Source: Allofournierella sp. (GTDB lineage: Bacteria; Bacillota; Clostridia; Oscillospirales; Ruminococcaceae). From it: a stretch of 64,000 nucleotides of DNA. The position numbers and the translations under genes are program-made. A model generated the notes under the pieces. The model was not told where the DNA came from and made no database searches. It saw nothing but the letters and a program-made list of their open reading frames with translations. Positions 59,915 to 64,000 of the stretch are shown here, piece by piece (position 1 is the first letter of the stretch; the number at the start of each line of letters is the position of its first letter). The stretch is from contig JAHHRU010000001.1 in NCBI GenBank assembly GCA_020025635.1, positions 205,790 through 269,789 on the forward strand, read 5' to 3'.

Positions 59915-60682
59915 ATGGAACAAACTGTCTATCTCAAAAAGTTTTCCCATGCACTGCACTGGCGGCTTCCAAAATCAGAAGCAGAGGACATTTTAGCAGA
60001 TTATAACGATCTCCTTTCTCAGCATTTGAAGGATGACCCGGATTTCACGATCGAAAAAATAGGCGATCCCTTCCAGGCCGCCCGGATGTTATCCGATGCA
60101 AAGGCTTATCATCGGTGGCTGGCTGCATTTGGGGTTATGGCGTTTTGTTTGCTGGTGTGCGAATTTCTTTTACTGCGCTCCCGCTTTTCTGTTCTTTCCG
60201 GCGCAGTCGCCCATATCCTGTACCTGGCGGGGGCCGCTGCAGCTTTGGGCTGGTTTTTCCCTCGCCGCCGGGAAAATCGCCGCTCCCCATTTCCCAAAGG
60301 GCTGCTGCCCCTGGTGCTGGGCATGCTGGCTTTGGGCGCTGCTGTTGGAGCAATCATTTTTCTTTGCATCACCCAAACGACCTGGGACCTTATCCCTGCC
60401 GCACTCAATGGCCGGGCGGCGAGGTGGGCACTGTGGCTGATCGGCACCGGTGCATCCGTGGTTGCAGTGTTTGGGCTCATACAGGCAAGGCTTTCCAACC
60501 GGCGCTGGTGTTCCTTATATATAATGGGGCTTACCTTGCTTACCGAGTGTGTTTTGGTCCTGATGCTTTTGACCTCTATGTCGCTGGACACTTCATCCCT
60601 TCACTGGTGGATGCCTTATCTTTTGGATTTCAGCCTTACCGGCGGCGTGGGTCTGGCAGCTGCGGGGGTGTCTTTATGCTGA
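59915..60682 (+). CDS. HAAS/DUF1700-type integral membrane protein
   Basis: A 255-residue protein. Residues 1-65 are a HAAS-type helical domain (YLKKFSHALHWRLPKSEAED, ILADYNDLLSQHLK); then about six membrane helices to the end (for example AAFGVMAFCLLVCEFLLL). HAAS domains pair with PadR regulators, which bind them and DNA. The ATG at 59915 is set by AAGGAGG 6 bases upstream. Its 3' end overlaps the padR gene by 7 bases. Role likely in membrane-linked control of a nearby or distant PadR target; not part of the motility genes. Confidence 0.8.
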   Translation: MEQTVYLKKFSHALHWRLPKSEAEDILADYNDLLSQHLKDDPDFTIEKIGDPFQAARMLSDAKAYHRWLAAFGVMAFCLLVCEFLLLRSRFSVLSGAVAHILYLAGAAAALGWFFPRRRENRRSPFPKGLLPLVLGMLALGAAVGAIIFLCITQTTWDLIPAALNGRAARWALWLIGTGASVVAVFGLIQARLSNRRWCSLYIMGLTLLTECVLVLMLLTSMSLDTSSLHWWMPYLLDFSLTGGVGLAAAGVSLC

Positions 60683-60978
60683 AAAAAGACCTCCTTGAGC
60701 TTTGCCTGCTCCAGATCTTATTTTCCGAAGATCTGTACGGCTATGAAATTTTGCGCCGCATCCACAAAGGCTTTCCCGATACGCAGGAGAGCTCCATTTA
60801 TGCGCTGCTCAGAGGGCTGTGCAAAGAAGGTTCCACCAGGCAGTACGAGGGGCAAATCTCGGATGGGCCAACCCGGAAATACTATCAGCTCACCCAAAAA
60901 GGCAAGGAAAAGCGCGGGGCCCTGCTTTTGGAATGGTACCGCCTTCGCAACGCACTCTCTGCTTTGGGTGTGGAATGA
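60676..60978 (+). CDS. PadR-family transcriptional regulator
   Basis: A 100-residue winged-helix protein. It shows the PadR pattern: LLELCLLQILFSEDLYGYEI, LRRIHKGFPDTQESSIYALL, then the wing DGPTRKYYQLTQKGKEK. The ATG at 60676 overlaps the end of the upstream membrane protein gene by 7 bases. In most genomes padR comes before the HAAS gene; here the order is reversed. A palindromic operator precedes the operon. Confidence 0.9.
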   Translation: MLKKDLLELCLLQILFSEDLYGYEILRRIHKGFPDTQESSIYALLRGLCKEGSTRQYEGQISDGPTRKYYQLTQKGKEKRGALLLEWYRLRNALSALGVE

Positions 60979-61028
60979 CCCGCCGCAGCTTCTGGCACGA
61001 AAGCCTGCTCATTTTTTAATTACAGCAC

Positions 61029-61067
61029 AAAAAAGCCGCCACTGCCTGAAAACAGTGGCGGCTTTTT
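61029..61067. terminator. Bidirectional terminator between padR and the AraC gene
   Basis: AAAAAGCCGCCACTG pairs with CAGTGGCGGCTTTTT around CCTGAAAA, with A-runs before and T-runs after, so it can stop transcripts from both sides. It serves the convergent padR and AraC genes. Confidence 0.9.
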
Positions 61068-61086
61068 CACTTCAGGTTTCGGGCGC

Positions 61087-61989
61087 TCATTCCTCGCCGC
61101 GGCCCCGGCGTGCCAGCACCTTAACGCTGCTGGCGTATTCGGAGGGGGTCATACCTGTAACCTTTTTAAAATGACGGGAGAAATAGTGAATGGAGTTGTA
61201 GCCCAGCATGGCAGCGATCTCGGTAAAGTTATGGCTGCCTTCGCGGATCATTTCCTTTGCCTTTTTGATCTTCAGGTTTCCGAAATATTCCATCGCACCG
61301 CCGCCGGTCTTTTCACGGAAGACCTTCTGCAGATAGCTGCGGCCCACCAGATTGTCCCGGCAGATGTCGGACAAAGTCAGGCGGCGCTGGATGTTCGCTT
61401 CCAGATACTGCTGCACACGGGCAAGGAATTCGTTCTGGCTGCGCTCACGGATCAGGCTTGTGGGGCGCGCTGCTGCCCCGTTCTCGCCTCGGCGGATCAG
61501 CTCGATCAGCATATATTCCAGTGAAATTGCAATGATCTGCTCTGCGCCAAACGGAACGGTTTCTCTGCGCTCCAGCTTCTGGGCCAGGGGATCGTCCAGC
61601 GGGGTGTCAAACGCTGCTCCGGCCATCTCCACAATGCGTGCCATCAGCACCCGCTCATTGTCGCCCGCGCTGGAAACACGGCTCTCAAAGAACTTCATCG
61701 CCTCACCGTTGCATTCAAACGAAATGATCACGATGTTGGGCGCATCCTTGCCGGTTGCCCGCACATTGTGGAATTCGCCCGGCCGGTGGAAGATCATCTG
61801 GCCTTTTTTCAGCAGCTTCTCTTCCTGGTCGGCAGTGACATACACTTCACCCTTATCCACATACAGGATCTCCCAGAAATCATGGCTTTCTCCCATAAAG
61901 CTGTAATCCGGGCCATATTCGAAATAATGGACCGAATAGATGCGGTCCACTTGAATGGGACGCTCCAGTTCAAGGGGGACATAACTCAT
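61087..61989 (-). CDS. AraC-family transcriptional regulator
   Basis: A 300-residue regulator with an N-terminal cupin sensor (EILYVDKGEVYVTADQEEKL, MIFHRPGEFHNVRA) and C-terminal double helix-turn-helix (LSDICRDNLVGRSYLQKVFR, FTEIAAMLGYNSIHYFSRHF). The ATG at 61989 is set by GAGGGATTT upstream. Divergent from the dehydrogenase gene, which it probably controls. Ligand unknown; a small carbohydrate or organic acid is plausible from the family. Confidence 0.92.
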   Translation of the reverse strand: MSYVPLELERPIQVDRIYSVHYFEYGPDYSFMGESHDFWEILYVDKGEVYVTADQEEKLLKKGQMIFHRPGEFHNVRATGKDAPNIVIISFECNGEAMKFFESRVSSAGDNERVLMARIVEMAGAAFDTPLDDPLAQKLERRETVPFGAEQIIAISLEYMLIELIRRGENGAAARPTSLIRERSQNEFLARVQQYLEANIQRRLTLSDICRDNLVGRSYLQKVFREKTGGGAMEYFGNLKIKKAKEMIREGSHNFTEIAAMLGYNSIHYFSRHFKKVTGMTPSEYASSVKVLARRGRGEE

Positions 61990-62032
61990 AAATCCCTCAA
62001 CTCCTTCACTCAAAATGCGTTTGGATATCCTT

Positions 62033-62061
62033 AGTATACATGAAAACGCCTTATAGTGCAA
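62033..62061 (-). promoter_or_regulatory. Probable promoter of the AraC gene
   Basis: On the minus strand TTGCAC (62061-62056), 17 bases, then TATACT (62038-62033). The -10 is one base from consensus; the -35 matches weakly. Confidence 0.5.
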
Positions 62062-62088
62062 ACCTTTTCTTTGTTTTTGCAAATTTCG

Positions 62089-62117
62089 TGGCAAAACGCA
62101 TGGAACTGTGCTATACT
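62089..62117 (+). promoter_or_regulatory. Probable promoter of the hydroxyacid dehydrogenase gene
   Basis: TATACT at 62112-62117 with a weak TGGCAA 17 bases upstream (62089-62094). A good -10 with a poor -35 fits an activator-dependent promoter, and an AraC regulator is encoded divergently 110 bases away. Confidence 0.45.
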
Positions 62118-62178
62118 GAGAACAAGTTTTAAAGAAAAAAAGGCTGCCATTCCGCAGCCAAGACAAGGAGTGTTTTGT

Positions 62179-63048
62179 ATGCAAAAAGTTGCTTGGATCG
62201 GCACTGGTGTGATGGGTGCGGCACAGGCCGGCCATCTGGTCAAAGCGGGCTATTCTGTCACTGCTTACAATCGCAGCCCTGAAAAGGCCCGCAGCAAGGC
62301 CGAAGAATACGGTTTCACCGTAAGCAGCACCATTCGGGGCGCTGTGGAAGATGCCGATTTTGTATTCGTAATGGTCGGATACCCGGCGGATGTGGAAGAT
62401 GTTTTCTGCCGTCCGGATGGCATTTTAGACTGTGCCAAGCCAGGTGCTGTTGTGGTGGATATGACCACCTCCAGCCCCACACTGGCCCAAAAGCTGTATG
62501 CGCTGGGCAAAAAGAAGGGCATTCCTGTGATGGATGCTCCTGTTTCCGGCGGCGACAAGGGCGCGCGGGAGGGAACCCTTTCCATTATGGTTGGCGGCGA
62601 TGAGGATGCCTTCCAAAAAGTTCATCCTCTTTTCGAGTGCATGGGCAAAAGTATCCTGCTGATGGGCCCGGCCGGTTTCGGCCAGCACACCAAAGCTGCA
62701 AATCAGATTGCCGTGGCCGGGGCAACCGCTGCCTACACCGAAGCGATCCTGTATGCAGAAAAAGCCGGTCTTGACCCAAAAAAGATGCTGGATGCCATTG
62801 GCGGCGGTGCCGCCGGCAGCTGGCAGATCTCCAACATGGCCCCCCGTGCTCTGGCCGGAGATTTCGCCCCCGGTTTCTTTGTGAAGCATTTCATCAAGGA
62901 TATGAAGATCGTTCACGAAGAAGCGGAAAGCCGCGGCATCGACCTGAAAATGCTGGACAGTGTCCTTGCGCTTTATCAGGCTTTTGCTCAGGCCGGCGGT
63001 GAGAACGAAGGTACACAAGCCCTCATCAAATATTACAGAGAGCAATAA
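62179..63048 (+). CDS. Beta-hydroxyacid dehydrogenase (GlxR/HIBADH family)
   Basis: NAD(P)-dependent oxidoreductase of 289 residues. N-terminal Rossmann motif VAWIGTGVMGAAQAGHLVKA, then substrate-binding DAPVSGGDKGAREGTLSIMV and the catalytic lysine in GFGQHTKAANQIAVAG. Members reduce tartronate semialdehyde or oxidise 3-hydroxyisobutyrate and similar 2- or 3-hydroxyacids; the exact substrate cannot be told. The ATG at 62179 is set by AAGGAG 8 bases upstream. Divergent from an AraC regulator and followed by a bidirectional terminator. Confidence 0.88.
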   Translation: MQKVAWIGTGVMGAAQAGHLVKAGYSVTAYNRSPEKARSKAEEYGFTVSSTIRGAVEDADFVFVMVGYPADVEDVFCRPDGILDCAKPGAVVVDMTTSSPTLAQKLYALGKKKGIPVMDAPVSGGDKGAREGTLSIMVGGDEDAFQKVHPLFECMGKSILLMGPAGFGQHTKAANQIAVAGATAAYTEAILYAEKAGLDPKKMLDAIGGGAAGSWQISNMAPRALAGDFAPGFFVKHFIKDMKIVHEEAESRGIDLKMLDSVLALYQAFAQAGGENEGTQALIKYYREQ

Positions 63049-63134
63049 TTGTTTACAATATTACAATTTTCGACTGTTTTCTTTGATGATTCACGAAAAT
63101 CATTCTTAAAACAGGGTCTGAAATTTCAACAAGC

Positions 63135-63180
63135 AAAAAACGCAGCCGGGGCAGGTTCTCCCGGCTGCGTTTTTGTTTTT
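63135..63180. terminator. Bidirectional terminator after the dehydrogenase
   Basis: AAAAAACGCAGCCGGG pairs with CCCGGCTGCGTTTTT around about 9 bases, with an A-run on one side and TTTTTGTTTTT on the other. Serves the dehydrogenase and the convergent XpaC-like gene. Confidence 0.9.
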
Positions 63181-63849
63181 TTACTTTTCAGGCGATGCGT
63201 TCCAGCAAAAGCCGGCCTGCTCCAGATCCCGGCGCAAAGAGGCATACTCCATTTTAAAATCCACCGTTTTTCCCTCAGCCAAAGCATCCTGCTGTTTTTC
63301 GCAGGCAAGAGCAATGCCTGCAAGGGTGCGCAGTGCATCTTGGGGGCATCCTTCCGCAGAGCAGGCAGCCAGATACTGCATAACACTGGGCAGGTATCCC
63401 GCCGCAAAGTCAAAAGCTGCCGCAGGATCCGGTCCGTTTTCACAGCTGTTCAGGATCTTGGCAAGGGCCATCCCCATCCGCTCCACCTGCCAGCGGCAGA
63501 CCGGCTCCTCAAAAGCGGCCAGGAAACCCGGCAGCGCCCGAACCGCTCCGCGCAGGCTGCCCAGGCATGCGTCCGCCGGGGCAAGGTCTGCCGGCAGCAC
63601 CGGCACCTGTGCGCGCTGGCATGCGCAGGCCGCTGGTGTGCCGAATTCATTTATAGAAAGTTTGGGGGCCATTCCCTTCAAAGCCAGCACCGCCAGCAAA
63701 GCTCCCAATACAGCACAGCCCAGCGATGCAAGGCGCATTACCAGCAGCACTTCAAATTGGGCCGGAACAGCAGCACCAAACAGGAAAGCGGCCAGACCAA
63801 AGCAGACCGCAGAAAACATATAACTTTTCGTCAGACTTTTTTTCTGCAC
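63181..63849 (-). CDS. XpaC-like membrane protein
   Basis: A 222-residue protein with two N-terminal membrane helices (MFSAVCFGLAAFLFGAAV, LASLGCAVLGALLAVLAL) and a C-terminal helical cytoplasmic domain (AAGYLPSVMQYLAACSAEG, then KMEYASLRRDLEQAGF) resembling the XpaC/5-bromo-4-chloroindolyl phosphate hydrolysis family. GTG at 63849 is preferred because AAGGGGG lies 8 bases upstream and the predicted promoter lies upstream of it; the longer frame starts before the predicted transcription start. The physiological role of the family is unknown. Confidence in the family name is moderate. Confidence 0.6.
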   Translation of the reverse strand: MQKKSLTKSYMFSAVCFGLAAFLFGAAVPAQFEVLLVMRLASLGCAVLGALLAVLALKGMAPKLSINEFGTPAACACQRAQVPVLPADLAPADACLGSLRGAVRALPGFLAAFEEPVCRWQVERMGMALAKILNSCENGPDPAAAFDFAAGYLPSVMQYLAACSAEGCPQDALRTLAGIALACEKQQDALAEGKTVDFKMEYASLRRDLEQAGFCWNASPEK

Positions 63850-63882
63850 GGCGGTTTCCCCCTTGTTGTAAACATTTTTATC

Positions 63883-63913
63883 AGTATACCACATTTGAGC
63901 GGGTATTGGTCAA
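63883..63913 (-). promoter_or_regulatory. Probable promoter of the XpaC-like gene
   Basis: On the minus strand TTGACC (63913-63908), 19 bases, then TATACT (63888-63883). The spacer is long. A start near 63876 gives a short leader to the GTG at 63849. Confidence 0.5.
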
Positions 63914-63956
63914 GCTCTTTTCTTTCTGCCCGGATTTTAAGCCGGCAATAAATATC

Positions 63957-63980
63957 CACCGGCCTAGCCGGTGGTTTTTC
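63957..63980 (+). terminator. Terminator-like palindrome at the right edge
   Basis: CCACCGGC (63957-63964) and GCCGGTGG (63967-63974, slightly offset) form a hairpin followed by TTTTT, and a second small palindrome GGGCAAAGCCC lies just beyond. No plus-strand gene ends close by. It may be a terminator for sequence outside the window or the end of a small mobile element. Confidence 0.45.
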
Positions 63981-64000
63981 ATAGACGGGCAAAGCCCTCT

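Noticed and set aside
1..64000. tRNA, rRNA and CRISPR arrays
   Set aside because: No regularly spaced repeats with unique spacers and no rRNA or tRNA-like sequence were noticed by eye; no tRNA scan was possible.

Overview
The window is almost entirely a flagellar and chemotaxis super-locus of a Gram-positive bacterium. Gene content and order match Bacillota: no P- or L-ring genes, FliY in place of plain FliN, and CheC, CheD, CheV, FliW, CsrA and a YviE-type DUF6470 gene. The GC-rich codon choice and frequent GTG and TTG starts with strong Shine-Dalgarno sequences point to a motile member of class Clostridia, perhaps Oscillospirales; the genus cannot be read from the sequence.

Layout. (1) 83-5527, plus: cheA, cheW, cheR, cheB, a PilZ protein and a small YjfB-type protein, closed by a terminator. 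(2) 5637-7547, plus: the flagellin gene, with a near-perfect sigma-28 promoter and a long structured leader carrying two CsrA-type sites. (3) 7678-11603, plus: a sulfotransferase-like protein, an APS-kinase/methyltransferase fusion and a PHP phosphoesterase, which together look like a PAPS-dependent sulfation cassette; then about 1.1 kb of non-coding DNA with a decayed tandem copy of the last gene's 3' end. (4) 18514-12733, minus: flgM, flgN, flgK, flgL, DUF6470, fliW, csrA behind a sigma-28-type promoter. (5) 24304-18763, minus: FapA, a CheX-like protein, a CheY, an FtsA-like actin-family ATPase and an unrecognised membrane-anchored protein. (6) 30735-24502, minus: fliD, fliS, a FliT-like protein, an orphan FtsE-like ATPase and a chemoreceptor. 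(7) 30880-32681, plus: a ParA ATPase and a ComFB-domain protein. (8) 59140-32846, minus: a 31-gene fla/che operon from flgB to an EAL-HDOD protein. (9) 59915 to the end: non-motility genes, namely a HAAS-type membrane protein with a PadR regulator, an AraC regulator divergent from a beta-hydroxyacid dehydrogenase, and an XpaC-like membrane protein.

How it fits together. The fla/che operon supplies basal body, export gate, hook, motor, switch, sigma-28 (FliA) and adaptation proteins. FlgM holds FliA until the hook is complete. FliA then drives flagellin, probably fliD and the flgM operon. FliW and CsrA would couple flagellin translation to secretion through the flagellin leader. PilZ, ComFB and EAL-type proteins suggest c-di-GMP input, although no GGDEF enzyme lies in the window.

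The least explained parts are the sulfation-like cassette beside flagellin, the FapA/CheX/CheY/FtsA-like operon, and the ParA-ComFB pair in a locus that lacks flhF, flhG and fliL at their usual places.
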